Position numbers and translations under genes: made by a program. From positions 3,146,001 through 3,210,000 of the forward strand of contig NZ_LT629689.1 of assembly GCF_900102035.1 (NCBI RefSeq): a DNA stretch of 64,000 bases, given 5' to 3'. A model generated the notes under the pieces. That model was not told where the DNA came from, ran no database searches, and was given only the letters and a program-made list of their open reading frames with translations. This stretch comes from Pseudomonas extremaustralis. Lineage in GTDB: Bacteria > Pseudomonadota > Gammaproteobacteria > Pseudomonadales > Pseudomonadaceae. This document shows positions 42,325 to 51,367 of this stretch, one piece after another. Numbering within the stretch: position 1 is the stretch's first letter; each line of letters opens with the position of its first letter.

Positions 42325-42939
42325 ATGAGCAAGATCGCAATCATTGGAGCCACCGGCCGTGCCGGCAGCCAATTGCTGGAAGAAGCACTGCGTCGTGGGC
42401 ATAGCGTCATTGCCATCGCACGCCATACCGACACGCTGGCCGCGCGTCCTGGCGTGACCGTGAAACAAGTCGATGCGCTGGACGCCGCGGCCCTGCAGCA
42501 AGCCGTCAGCGGCAGCGACGTGGTGATCAGCGCGGCGCACTTCGCCACCCTGCCCGCCGCGTCGGTGATCGACCCAGTGAAAAAGGCCGGGGTGAAACGC
42601 CTGCTGGTGGTGGGCGGCGCCGGTTCGCTGCTGCTGCCGGGCGGCGGGCGGGTGATCGACAGCGAGGGCTTCCCGGCGGAGTACAAAGCCGAAGCCAGCG
42701 CAGGGGCGGCGTTTCTCGACGTGCTGCGTGAGGAGAAGACCCTGGATTGGAGCTTCCTGTCGCCGTCGGCGGAGTTCGTGGAAGACAAGCGCACCGGCAC
42801 CTTCCGTCTGGGCCAGGATGACTTGCTGGTGAGCAGCGAAGGCCGCAGTTGGATCAGCTTTGCCGACTTCGCCATCGCCCTGATCGATGAAGTGGAAACG
42901 CCGAAGCATTCGCGCCAACGCTTCACCGTCGGCTACTGA
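42325..42939 (+). CDS. NAD(P)-binding atypical SDR oxidoreductase
   Basis: 204 residues. The N-terminal 'KIAIIGATGRAGSQLLEEAL' is the GxxGxxG NADP loop of atypical short-chain dehydrogenases (YhfK/YwnB group). 'GVKRLLVVGGAGSLLLPG' is the central conserved strand. It lacks the classic YxxxK, as is usual for this group. Its role is likely in redox stress or detoxification. It is divergent from a LysR gene. Confidence 0.86.
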   Translation: MSKIAIIGATGRAGSQLLEEALRRGHSVIAIARHTDTLAARPGVTVKQVDALDAAALQQAVSGSDVVISAAHFATLPAASVIDPVKKAGVKRLLVVGGAGSLLLPGGGRVIDSEGFPAEYKAEASAGAAFLDVLREEKTLDWSFLSPSAEFVEDKRTGTFRLGQDDLLVSSEGRSWISFADFAIALIDEVETPKHSRQRFTVGY

Positions 42940-42952
42940 CACAACGCCCTGT

Positions 42953-43050
42953 GCAGGAGCGAGCTTGCTCGCGAAAAACGTCAACGATCACTCGGGGTAT
43001 CTGATACCCCGCAGCGTTCTCGGGTTTTTCCCGAGCGAGTTCGCTCCTAT
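42953..43050. repeat. REPIN, AGGAGCGAGCTTGCTCGCGAA class
   Basis: Left arm CAGGAGCGAGCTTGCTCGCG followed by AAAAACGTCAACGAT; right arm TTTTTCCCGAGCGAGTTCGC is a mutated inverted copy. Inside is a perfect small palindrome, CGGGGTATctgATACCCCG. The ACGTCAACGAT segment is shared with the copy at 17536. Confidence 0.85.
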
Positions 43051-43922
43051 AAGGGCTGTGCGGCCTGATCGACCAGCCAGTTCATCAACGCTTCCAGCCC
43101 CGCTGACGGCTGCGTCCCCGGCGGATACACCAGAAAATAGCCCATCCCCGTCGGCACCCGCAGTTCGAACGGCGTCGCCAGGCGCCCGGCCTTCAAATCC
43201 TCGCCAATCAACGCGCTGTCGCCAATCGCCACTCCGGAACCCTGGGACGCCACGGTCATGGCCAAATCCAGCGTTTCAAAATGATGCCCCTGGCTCAAAT
43301 TGTTCACGCGGGTATTCGCCGCCGTCAGCCACAACGCCCAATCCCGCTCGTCCCGCGTGGGGTGCAGCAGCACCTGTCGCTGCAGATCCGCTGGCGTATG
43401 CAGGCCGTCGAGCAGTGCCGGGGCGCAGACCGGAGTGAGTTGTTCGTCAAACAAGTGCCGTGCCTCGGCCGATTGCTCGGCGATGGGCGCATAGATCACC
43501 GCCGCATCGAATTGCTCGCGGCGAAAGTCCACGGTGTAGGCCACGGTGGTGGTGAGCTCCACCGGCACGTCCGGGCGTTCCCGTTGCCACTGCATCAGGC
43601 GCGGCAGCAGCCAGCGCATCACGCAGGTGGAGGCCTTGAGTTGCAAGGTCGCGCGGCGGCTGCCGATGTGCTCCACCGCTTCGCCGATCAAGCCGAAGAC
43701 CTGTTGCACCCGCAGCGACCATTCACGCCCCTCTTCGGTCAGGCTCAAGCCCCGCGCCTGACGCTGGAACAGGGCATAACCGAGGTGGCTTTCCAGCCCG
43801 GCGATCTGGCGACTCACCGCGCCCTGGGTGATGTGCAGCTGCTCGGCGGCGCGGGTGAAGTTGCAGCATTGGGCCGTGACCCAGAAGGTGTGCAGCGCAG
43901 GCAACGGCGGGAGGCGTTTCAT
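43047..43922 (-). CDS. LysR-family regulator, GcvA-like, of the AruI-like operon
   Basis: 291 residues from the ATG at 43922. 'LPPLPALHTFWVTAQCCNFTRAAEQL' and 'TQGAVSRQIAGLE' form the helix-turn-helix of the GcvA/TrpI-like branch. The effector domain has 'FDAAVIYAP' and 'GSGVAIGDSALIGEDL'. It is divergent from the ThDP decarboxylase gene at 44034 (111 bases between), so it is the probable activator of that two-gene operon. Confidence 0.88.
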   Translation of the reverse strand: MKRLPPLPALHTFWVTAQCCNFTRAAEQLHITQGAVSRQIAGLESHLGYALFQRQARGLSLTEEGREWSLRVQQVFGLIGEAVEHIGSRRATLQLKASTCVMRWLLPRLMQWQRERPDVPVELTTTVAYTVDFRREQFDAAVIYAPIAEQSAEARHLFDEQLTPVCAPALLDGLHTPADLQRQVLLHPTRDERDWALWLTAANTRVNNLSQGHHFETLDLAMTVASQGSGVAIGDSALIGEDLKAGRLATPFELRVPTGMGYFLVYPPGTQPSAGLEALMNWLVDQAAQPL

Positions 43923-44017
43923 AGGGGCTGAGCCATGACGTGGAGACATGGCTAGTATGACTTTTTATCGTTTGTTGCCGCTACGGGCCTGCCGTTCCAA
44001 TACCGCTCCGAATCCAT

Positions 44018-44025
44018 AACAAGAG
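44018..44025 (+). promoter_or_regulatory. Hfq/Crc-like motif overlapping the ribosome site of the ThDP decarboxylase gene
   Basis: AACAAGAG matches AANAANAA except for the last base and covers the weak ribosome site, eight bases before the ATG. It is a candidate for catabolite repression. Confidence 0.3.
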
Positions 44026-44033
44026 CGACCCCT

Positions 44034-45659
44034 ATGGCGACCTGCGGCGAAGTGTTGGTCAACCTCCTGGAAGGCTACGGCGTGGACCAGGTGTTCGGCA
44101 TCCCCGGCGTGCACACCGTGGAGCTGTACCGTGGCCTGGCCCGTTCCAGCATCCGTCACGTCACCCCGCGCCACGAACAGGGCGCCGGTTTCATGGCCGA
44201 CGGTTACGCGCGCACCAGCGGCAAGCCCGGCGTATGTTTCATCATCACCGGCCCCGGCATGACCAATATCACCACGGCCATGGGCCAGGCCTACGCCGAC
44301 TCGATCCCGATGCTGGTGATTTCCAGCGTGCAATCGCGCAGCCAATTGGGCGGCGGGCGCGGCAAGTTGCACGAGTTGCCGAACCAGAGCGCGCTGATCG
44401 CCGGAGTGGCGGCGTTTTCCCACACCCTGATGTCGGCGGCGGAACTGCCTGGCGTGCTGGCGCGGGCCTTTGCGTTGTTCCACGCCGGTCGACCGCGCCC
44501 GGTGCACATCGAGATCCCGCTGGATGTGCTGGTGGAAAACGCCGATGCGTTGCTGGGCAGTGCACCGGTCAGCGTGGCCCGTGCCGGAGCAGCACCGTCG
44601 GCGGTCAAGCAGATGAGCCAGTTGCTTGCCGCGGCCAAGCGCCCGTTGATCCTGGCCGGTGGCGGCGCGATTGACGCTGCGCCCGAACTGACGCACCTGG
44701 CCGAAACCCTTGGCGCACCGGTGGCCCTGACCATCAACGCCAAGGGCATGCTGCCCGCCGCGCATCCATTGTTGATCGGCTCGACCCAAACCCTGGTCGC
44801 CACCCGCGCGCTGGTGGCCGAAGCCGATGTGGTGCTGGCCATCGGCACCGAGCTGGCGGAGACCGACTACGACGTGACCTTCGCCGGCGGCTTCGAGATC
44901 CCCGGCGCGCTGCTGCGCATCGACATCGACCCGGACCAGACCGTGCGCAACTACCCGCCGCGCGTGGCGCTGGTGGCCGACGCGCAGATCGCCGCTGCCG
45001 CCCTGTTGGACGCGCTGAACGGCCAGCCATTGCCAGCTCGCAGCAGCACCTGGGGCGCTGGACGCGTGGCCCGTCTGTGGGCCGAACTGACTCCCACCTG
45101 GGACACCGCGACCCGCGCGCAAACCCTGCTGCTCCACGCCGTGCTGGAGGCCCTGCCCGACGCCGTAATGGTGGGAGATTCGACCCAGCCGGTGTACAGC
45201 GGCAACCTGACCCTGAACCTCGACCACCCGCGCCGCTGGTTCAACGCCTCCACCGGCTACGGCACCTTGGGCTACGCCCTGCCCGCGGCCATCGGCGCCT
45301 GGCTGGGGCGTGGCGATGGGCAACCGGTGGTGTGCCTGATCGGCGACGGCGGGCTGCAATTCACCCTGCCAGAACTGGCCAGCGCGGTGGAAGCACGCAC
45401 GCCGATCATCGTGCTGCTGTGGAATAACCAGGGCTATGAAGAGATCAAGAAATACATGCTCAACCGCGCCATCGAACCGGTTGGCGTGGACATCTATACG
45501 CCGGACTTTATCGCGGTGGCCAAGGCCCTCGGCGCGGCGGCAGAAAGCGTCCACAACGTCGAACATTTACGCACCGCATTGCGCGTCGCCGCTGATCGCC
45601 AGGGGCCGACGCTGATTGAAATCGACCAGGGGCTTTGGATGAAGGAGGTAGCGCGATGA
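44034..45659 (+). CDS. ThDP-dependent 2-oxoacid decarboxylase, 5-guanidino-2-oxopentanoate decarboxylase (AruI) type
   Basis: 541 residues with the three domains of the acetolactate synthase/decarboxylase superfamily. The ThDP-activating Glu is in 'TPRHEQGAGFMADGYAR' (Glu48), and the cofactor site is 'LIGDGGLQFTLPELASAV' through 'LLWNNQGYEEIKK'. It has no FAD-type features of biosynthetic acetolactate synthase and no small subunit nearby. The sequence fits AruI, which decarboxylates 2-ketoarginine in the arginine transaminase pathway. The transaminase AruH is not adjacent. The stop overlaps the aldehyde dehydrogenase start by four bases. Benzoylformate decarboxylase is the main alternative. 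Confidence 0.78.
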   Translation: MATCGEVLVNLLEGYGVDQVFGIPGVHTVELYRGLARSSIRHVTPRHEQGAGFMADGYARTSGKPGVCFIITGPGMTNITTAMGQAYADSIPMLVISSVQSRSQLGGGRGKLHELPNQSALIAGVAAFSHTLMSAAELPGVLARAFALFHAGRPRPVHIEIPLDVLVENADALLGSAPVSVARAGAAPSAVKQMSQLLAAAKRPLILAGGGAIDAAPELTHLAETLGAPVALTINAKGMLPAAHPLLIGSTQTLVATRALVAEADVVLAIGTELAETDYDVTFAGGFEIPGALLRIDIDPDQTVRNYPPRVALVADAQIAAAALLDALNGQPLPARSSTWGAGRVARLWAELTPTWDTATRAQTLLLHAVLEALPDAVMVGDSTQPVYSGNLTLNLDHPRRWFNASTGYGTLGYALPAAIGAWLGRGDGQPVVCLIGDGGLQFTLPELASAVEARTPIIVLLWNNQGYEEIKKYMLNRAIEPVGVDIYTPDFIAVAKALGAAAESVHNVEHLRTALRVAADRQGPTLIEIDQGLWMKEVAR

Positions 45660-47098
45660 GTGCAGTATTGAACGGTGTGTATATCAACGGTACATGGCGT
45701 GCCGGCCACGACGTGTTGGAAGTGATCAACCCGGCGACCGAGGCGAGCCTGGCCCACGTCAGCGTCGGCGATGGGAACGCCGTGAGCGACGCGGTCGATG
45801 CGGCCAGCGTGGCGTTTGTCGACTGGTCCAAAAGCACCGGCCATGAGCGTGCCGCGCTGCTGCGCAAGGTCGCGCAAGGTGTGGGGGCGCAACGCGAGCA
45901 GTTGATGCAGTTGCAGTCCCGCAACAACGGTAAGCCGCTGTTCGAAGCGGGCATCGATGTGGACGACGTGATCGCCACCTTCGACTACTACGCCGGCCTC
46001 GCCGAGCAGTTGGACGCCGACCAGGACCGCGCGGTGGCGCTGCCCAGCGACGACTTCAGCGCACGCCTGCGCCGCGAGCCGTGCGGTGTGGTGGGGTTGA
46101 TCGTGCCGTGGAATTTCCCCATGGTGACCACGGCCTGGAAACTCGCCCCGGCCCTCGCCGCCGGTTGCTGCGTGGTGCTCAAACCCTCGGAAGTCACGCC
46201 GCTGGCGGAGTTGCAACTGGCCCGAATCATCGCCGACGCCGGCTTTCCCGCTGGCGTATTCAACCTGGTCTGCGGCACGGGCCTGGCTGTCGGTGCGCCG
46301 TTGGCCGCCGACCGCAGAGTGGCGAAGATTTCCTTCACCGGCAGCAACGCCGTCGGTGTGCAGGTGATGCAGCGCGCCGCCGAAACCATCAAAGGCGTGA
46401 GCCTGGAATTGGGCGGCAAATCCTCGCTGTTGGTGCTGGCCGATGCCGACCTCGACCTCGCCGTGGAACTGGCGTGCGGCGGCGGTTTTTTCAATGCCGG
46501 GCAGATGTGTTCCGCCACCAGTCGGGTGCTGGTGGCCGACAGCCTGGCGGATGATTTCCTGCAGCGTTTGCAAGCGCGAGCTGAAGGGATTCGCGTCGCG
46601 GACCCGTTTGCCGAGGACGTGGAAATGGGCGCGCTGATCAACCGCACGCAGTATCAGCGGGTGCTGGGGCATATCCAACGCGGCATCGAAGCTGGCGCGC
46701 GATTGTTGTGTGGCGGTGAACGTCCGGCGGATCTGGCGAAGGGCTATTTCATTCGCCCGACCGTATTCACCGACGTGCCGTTGGACAGCGCATTGTGGAA
46801 TGAAGAAATCTTCGGCCCGGTGCTGTGTGTACGACGCTTCGCCACCGAAGACGAAGCTATCGCCCTGGCCAACGACAGCGATTTCGGCCTGGTGGCCAGT
46901 GTGGTCAGCACCAACACCGCCAGCGCCGAACGGGTAGCCAATGGGTTGCAGGCAGGCATGGTGTGGATCAACGCGCCGCAGGTGATCTTCCCGCAGACGG
47001 CATGGGGCGGTTACAAGCAGAGCAGCATCGGCCGCGAGTTGGGACCGTGGGGGTTAGCGGCGTTTCAGGAGCTCAAGCATGTGATCCGGGCTAACTGA
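45656..47098 (+). CDS. NAD-dependent aldehyde dehydrogenase, coupled to the AruI-like decarboxylase
   Basis: 480 residues; the ATG at 45656 overlaps the upstream stop (ATGA). The ALDH motifs are 'IVPWNFPMVTTAWKLAPAL', 'KPSEVTPLAELQ', 'FTGSNAVGVQVM', the general-base Glu in 'SLELGGKSSLLV', and catalytic Cys285 in 'NAGQMCSATSR'. It should oxidise the aldehyde made by the decarboxylase before it; for AruI that is 4-guanidinobutyraldehyde to 4-guanidinobutyrate. Both would act in the cytoplasm. Confidence 0.9.
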   Translation: MSAVLNGVYINGTWRAGHDVLEVINPATEASLAHVSVGDGNAVSDAVDAASVAFVDWSKSTGHERAALLRKVAQGVGAQREQLMQLQSRNNGKPLFEAGIDVDDVIATFDYYAGLAEQLDADQDRAVALPSDDFSARLRREPCGVVGLIVPWNFPMVTTAWKLAPALAAGCCVVLKPSEVTPLAELQLARIIADAGFPAGVFNLVCGTGLAVGAPLAADRRVAKISFTGSNAVGVQVMQRAAETIKGVSLELGGKSSLLVLADADLDLAVELACGGGFFNAGQMCSATSRVLVADSLADDFLQRLQARAEGIRVADPFAEDVEMGALINRTQYQRVLGHIQRGIEAGARLLCGGERPADLAKGYFIRPTVFTDVPLDSALWNEEIFGPVLCVRRFATEDEAIALANDSDFGLVASVVSTNTASAERVANGLQAGMVWINAPQVIFPQTAWGGYKQSSIGRELGPWGLAAFQELKHVIRAN

Positions 47099-47274
47099 TC
47101 ACTGTGCCCAGGGGGCTGCAGGCTAATGGTGAACAGCGCGCGCCACAGAGCGCCTGTATGCCACAGCCCCCACCTTCGACATCCGCAATTTTTCAATAGC
47201 CCCTGCGACTTTCTCATTTGCCCCCCTCCCCCGTGCATGGCCTGATTCGCCCTTGACTATTCAAGGCCCGTCCC

Positions 47275-48462
47275 ATGGAAAACATTCGCGCAAAACCCAC
47301 CACCGCCCTCTGGCTGATGATCAGTGTCGTGCTGGTCGCCCTTAACCTGCGTCCATCGATGGCCGCCGTAGGCCCGCTGTTGTCATCGATTCGCGCCGAT
47401 GTACCGCTGAGTTTCAGCAGCGCCGCATTGCTGACCATGTTGCCGGTCATGGCCATGGGCCTGGCGATGTTCTTCGGCATGGGCCTGGCCAAGCGCATTG
47501 GCGAGCATCGCAGCATTGTGCTGTCGCTGCTGGTGATTGGCCTGGCGACACTGTCGCGGTTGGTGCTCGACTCGGCGCTGGAACTGATCGTCAGCGCCAT
47601 CGCGGCGGGCATGGGGATTGCGATGATCCAGGCGCTGATGCCGGCGCTGATCAAATCGCGGTTCAGCGACAACGTTTCGCTGTTCATGGGCCTGTACGTC
47701 ACCGCCATCATGGGCGGGGCAGCGTTAGCGGCGTCGTTCGCGCCGTTCGTGCAACTGCACACCGGCAGTTGGCGCATCGGGCTGGCAATCTGGACGGCGC
47801 TGGCATTGCTGGCCCTGGTGTTCTGGTGGGCCCAACGCTCGGCATTGCCGCCATTGCCCCAGGCCGACCCCGGCCCTCAGGAGGCGTTTTTCGGCAACCG
47901 TCGTGCCTGGTTGCTGGCGGTCTTTTTCGGCCTCGGTACCGCGTCCTACACCTGTGTGCTGGCGTGGCTGGCGCCGTACTACGTGGAGCAAGGCTGGAGT
48001 GAACAGAATGCCGGTCTGCTGCTGGGTTTCCTCACGGCGATGGAAGTGGTGTCCGGCCTGATCACCCCCGCCATCGCCAACCGCCGCCGGGATAAACGCG
48101 GCGTGGTCGCGGTGTTGCTGGTGCTGATCATCCTCGGGTTCTGCGGCCTGATCCTCAGCCCCCAACACCTGAGTTTGCTGTGGCCATGCCTGCTCGGCCT
48201 GGGCATCGGCGGCCTGTTTCCCATGAGCTTGATCCTGTCCCTCGACCATCTGGACAACCCGCGTCGCGCCGGTGGCCTCACGGCGTTCGTGCAGGGCATC
48301 GGTTACCTGATCGCCGGCCTGTCGCCGCTGATCGCCGGGATGATCCGCGACCGGCTGGGCAGCTTTGAATGGGCCTGGTGGTCGTTGACTGCCGTGATCG
48401 TGGTGATGCTACTGATCGTCACGCGCTTCGACCCACGGCATTACGCGCGGCATATCCGCTGA
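47275..48462 (+). CDS. MFS transporter, CynX/NimT family
   Basis: 395 residues with about 12 membrane helices. The N-terminus 'LVALNLRPSMAAVGPLLSSI' is the signature of the CynX/NimT branch (cyanate, 2-nitroimidazole and related exporters or importers). 'GLGIGGLFPMSLILSLDHLDNP' is the helix 10 region. It is 177 bases after the aldehyde dehydrogenase on the same strand, and could serve that pathway, but the link is only by position. Confidence 0.85.
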   Translation: MENIRAKPTTALWLMISVVLVALNLRPSMAAVGPLLSSIRADVPLSFSSAALLTMLPVMAMGLAMFFGMGLAKRIGEHRSIVLSLLVIGLATLSRLVLDSALELIVSAIAAGMGIAMIQALMPALIKSRFSDNVSLFMGLYVTAIMGGAALAASFAPFVQLHTGSWRIGLAIWTALALLALVFWWAQRSALPPLPQADPGPQEAFFGNRRAWLLAVFFGLGTASYTCVLAWLAPYYVEQGWSEQNAGLLLGFLTAMEVVSGLITPAIANRRRDKRGVVAVLLVLIILGFCGLILSPQHLSLLWPCLLGLGIGGLFPMSLILSLDHLDNPRRAGGLTAFVQGIGYLIAGLSPLIAGMIRDRLGSFEWAWWSLTAVIVVMLLIVTRFDPRHYARHIR

Positions 48463-48600
48463 CGTCGTGTTGCAAACAGTATTTGTCCCATGCAAAAAAA
48501 TAGAAACGCCCTACAGAGCTTTCTATTGGCACGTACGTTCCGTTAAGCTTTTGCGCTGCCTTGTGCTGAGTTCGGTGCAACGGGTTTACGGACGGAACCG

Positions 48601-49535
48601 ATGTTAAACAGCAACTTGCTCAGAAAACTCGATATGCAGGACTTGATGGTGTTTATCGCCGTCTACGACCAGAGCAGCGTGACCGAGGTGTCAGAAACGC
48701 TGTTCGTCAGCCAGTCCACCGTGAGCTACAGCCTGAAGAAACTGCGCACCAGTTTCGAGGATGAGCTGTTTATCAACACGCGGGCCGGTATGCGTCCTAC
48801 GTACAAGGCCAGCACCATGTACGGCCATGTTCAGAAGATTCTGGAAAGCATCAACCTGTGCCACGCCGGTGGCCAGGTTTTTGACCCGACGCAAAAGGCC
48901 GTGACCTTCAATGTCTGCGCGCCGGAATACTTCGAACAGTTGATCCTGCCGCGCCTGTTGAAGAACTTCGACCGCGCCGACCTGCCGGTGATCGTCAATG
49001 TGCAGAAGCTGGAAACCGACATCCCCGCCGATGACCTGCGCGAAGGCCGCCTCGACTTGGTGATCTGCTTCGGTCCGAACTTCCACCGCGCCCATAAAGA
49101 CTTCAAGACCCAGATGCTGCTGGAGGACGACCTGGTGTGCGTCTTCGATAAACGCTCGGCCCCCGGGAGCCGGCGTTCAGCCTGCAAGCCTTCGCCGAAC
49201 GGCGCCATGTGTTTCCCACGCCGTGGACGTCCGACACCAACATGATCGACGGCTGGCTCGCGCGCCAGGCCCACAAGCGCCAAGTGGTCGCCCGGGCCAA
49301 TAGCTACAGCGCGGCCTTGAAGATGATCACCGGCACCGACTTCATCATCACCCTGCCGCGTCGCGTGCAAAAACTGCTGGCGCCGGCAGCGCTGTTCGGC
49401 TGCTGCGAGGCGCCCAACGGGTTGCCGGGGTTCACTCTGGATATGCAGTGGAATGAAACCAGTGAACAGGACAGCGCCAATATCTGGTTTCGCGAGCAGG
49501 TGGTGAAGGTGTGTGCGGATCAGGGTCTGTTGTAA
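48601..49535 (+). pseudogene. LysR-family regulator interrupted by a frameshift
   Basis: The first frame (48601-49245) gives a normal LysR N-terminus: 'DMQDLMVFIAVYDQSSVTEV', recognition helix 'SQSTVSYSLKKL', and the start of the effector domain up to 'VCVFDKRSAP'. It then runs into nonsense and stops. The natural continuation ('EPAFSLQAFAERRHVFPTP' through '..VVKVCADQGLL') is in another frame and ends at 49535. One base missing from the C-run at 49160-49164 explains the break; restoring it would give a protein of about 311 residues. It is either a true mutation or a sequencing error. Confidence 0.85.
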
Positions 49536-49538
49536 GCG

Positions 49539-49901
49539 TCAGCCAATGACGACTTTGCTGTAGGAATCACGGTCCATGTCTACCACCTGGACACTCAGTT
49601 GAACCTGCAGGTCCGCCGGCCAGTCCCCCAGGTCCTGCAACGCGGCCAACAGGCTGTCCGACAACTGCTTCTTGACCTGCGCGGAGCGCCCACTGAGCAG
49701 CGACAACTTCACCGCGATAAAGCCGCGCGGGCTCAGAGAAGTGCCCACCTGAAAACGCTCGAGCTTGATTGCCCGGCTTTTGATATCGAGCTCGGAGCCG
49801 AACTGCCCGGACACCATCAGCACGTTGTTGAGCCGCAACAGGATTTTCTCGACGGCCAGGCCAGTCAGGTTGGCGGTGTATTCCAGGTGCAGGTGCGGCA
49901 T
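49539..49901 (-). CDS. 5-carboxymethyl-2-hydroxymuconate Delta-isomerase family protein
   Basis: 120 residues from the ATG at 49901 with GGAG six bases upstream. The N-terminal 'MPHLHLEYTANL' gives the catalytic Pro after Met removal, as in HpaF/HpcD of the tautomerase superfamily. 'LSLLSGRSAQVKKQLSDSLL' is the conserved helix. HpaF works in homoprotocatechuate breakdown, but no other hpa genes are here, so the substrate may differ. It is 55 bases downstream of a LysR gene on the same strand. Confidence 0.83.
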   Translation of the reverse strand: MPHLHLEYTANLTGLAVEKILLRLNNVLMVSGQFGSELDIKSRAIKLERFQVGTSLSPRGFIAVKLSLLSGRSAQVKKQLSDSLLAALQDLGDWPADLQVQLSVQVVDMDRDSYSKVVIG

Positions 49902-49956
49902 GGAGGGCTCCGAGTCATTCGTAGGAAGGTTCGTAGATATAACACGGTTAAAGGCA

Positions 49957-50880
49957 TCAGGCCTTTTTCGCCAGGCCGCGGTCACTCATGAAGGCTTCCA
50001 GCCGCGAACGCACCCAGCGCTCAGCCGGATCGGTGTCCACATGGCTGAGCCAGACCATGGACAAATCCAGGGTCGGCGTCTCGAACGGAAACGGCTCGCA
50101 GAACAGATTGCCCGACTGCGCCATGGCCTCGGCGGCGTAGTCCGGCACGCTGGCGATCAAATCCGTGCCCGCCAGCAGGGCCGGCAACGCGCTGTATTGC
50201 GGCACCGATAGCACCACGTGGCGCTTGCGACCGACTTCCGCCAGCCATTCATCGGCGAACCCGGACACGTTGGCGGTGTGGGACACCAGCACATGGGGGC
50301 GTGCGCAAAACTCATCGAGGGTCAACGGCCGGTCCGAAGCATCGGCGCGCACCAGGAGCGGGCGGATATGGCGCAGCAGCTTGCGCTTGGCATTCGCCGG
50401 CAGGCCGCGGGTCTGGGTGATGCCGACGGTGATATCGCCGGAAGCCAGCAAGTCGGGAATGCGCCAGTAATCCACATGCTGCACCACGAACACCACCATC
50501 GGCGCTTCCTGGCGCAAGGCGCGCAGCAGCGGCGGCAGCAGGCCGAACTCGACGTCATCGGACAGGCCGATGCGAAAAGTCATGGTGCTGACGGAGGGGT
50601 CGAAATCATGGGTCAGGCTCAAGGCCGACGACAGCGAATCCAGCGCCGGCGACAAATGCTGGATGATCTCCTCGGCTCGCGCAGTGGGCTCCATGCGGTG
50701 GCCGACGCGAATGAACAGAGGGTCGTTGAACAGGGTACGCAGTCGGTTGAGCGCCGAACTGATGGTCGGTTGGCCGAGAAACAGTTTCTCCGCTACCCGC
50801 GTCACATTGCGCTCCAGCATCAGCGCCTCGAACACCACCATCAGATTGATGTCGGCCTTGCGTAACTCATTGCGATTCAT
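49957..50880 (-). CDS. LysR-family regulator, NodD/LeuO-like
   Basis: 307 residues from the ATG at 50880, with GGGGGAGG five bases upstream. 'LRKADINLMVVFEALMLERNVTRVAEKLFL' and 'GQPTISSALNRLRTLFNDPLF' are of the NodD/LeuO/SyrM branch. The effector domain has 'IGLSDDVEFGLLPPLL'. It lies upstream of the CHMI-type isomerase gene, so it may control itself and that gene. Confidence 0.88.
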   Translation of the reverse strand: MNRNELRKADINLMVVFEALMLERNVTRVAEKLFLGQPTISSALNRLRTLFNDPLFIRVGHRMEPTARAEEIIQHLSPALDSLSSALSLTHDFDPSVSTMTFRIGLSDDVEFGLLPPLLRALRQEAPMVVFVVQHVDYWRIPDLLASGDITVGITQTRGLPANAKRKLLRHIRPLLVRADASDRPLTLDEFCARPHVLVSHTANVSGFADEWLAEVGRKRHVVLSVPQYSALPALLAGTDLIASVPDYAAEAMAQSGNLFCEPFPFETPTLDLSMVWLSHVDTDPAERWVRSRLEAFMSDRGLAKKA

Positions 50881-51007
50881 CGGCGCCTCCCCCTTTCCCA
50901 CAACAGGCCGCAGTGTAGAAAGCCCGGAGGGCCGCGTCTATGCGCACACTGTTCATCTGGCGGGTTTGGGACTATAAACAGCGCTCAAAGGTCACAGGAA
51001 CACCACC

Positions 51008-51184
51008 GTGCTGGTCATTCTCGTCCTGGTCATCCTCCTGGCCGGGTTTTGTCTATGGGTCATCCGCTTCATCGCCCACCCCACCGTCCGCACCTTGTTG
51101 CGGGTGTTCGTCGGCCTGTGCCTGGCGGCGGTGGTGGCCTATCTGATGCTGGCGGCGGGGTTTCCAACGTCATTACTGGTGTAG
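51008..51184 (+). CDS. 58-residue membrane protein
   Basis: A GTG at 51008 follows CAGGA by eight bases. The translation has two membrane helices, 'LVILVLVILLAGFCLWVI' and 'LRVFVGLCLAAVVAYLML', joined by a short basic loop 'RFIAHPTVRT', and ends 'FPTSLLV'. Codon use and hydrophobicity pattern look like those of a real gene. Overlapping frames on the same strand are less convincing. I do not recognise the family. Confidence 0.6.
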   Translation: MLVILVLVILLAGFCLWVIRFIAHPTVRTLLRVFVGLCLAAVVAYLMLAAGFPTSLLV

Positions 51185-51220
51185 CCCCGCTCGCACAATG
51201 GGCCTGGCCGGCCCTGATCG

Positions 51221-51367
51221 TCACGGTTTGAGCGGACGTTCCTGATCCCGCTCGGAAAGCTCCGTACCGTCGTCCGGGTGCTTCCAGGTCTGGGGTTTTT
51301 CTTCCTCATGGGGTTGCCGGGGTTGTTCTCGCTCCGGTGCTTCGTGCTGCTTGTGTTCGTTACCCAT
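51221..51367 (-). CDS. 48-residue hydrophilic protein
   Basis: The ATG at 51367 has GGGAGG five bases upstream, a strong site. The protein is almost entirely charged or polar ('MGNEHKQHEAPEREQP', 'EEEKPQTWKHPDDGTELSE'), with no hydrophobic core, so it is probably disordered. Its 3' end converges on the 58-residue membrane protein. The function is unknown. Confidence 0.62.
   Translation of the reverse strand: MGNEHKQHEAPEREQPRQPHEEEKPQTWKHPDDGTELSERDQERPLKP

Noticed and set aside
44034..45659. Acetolactate synthase large subunit (ilvB)
   Set aside because: No small subunit or other branched-chain amino acid genes are adjacent, and the coupled aldehyde dehydrogenase implies that an aldehyde is made.
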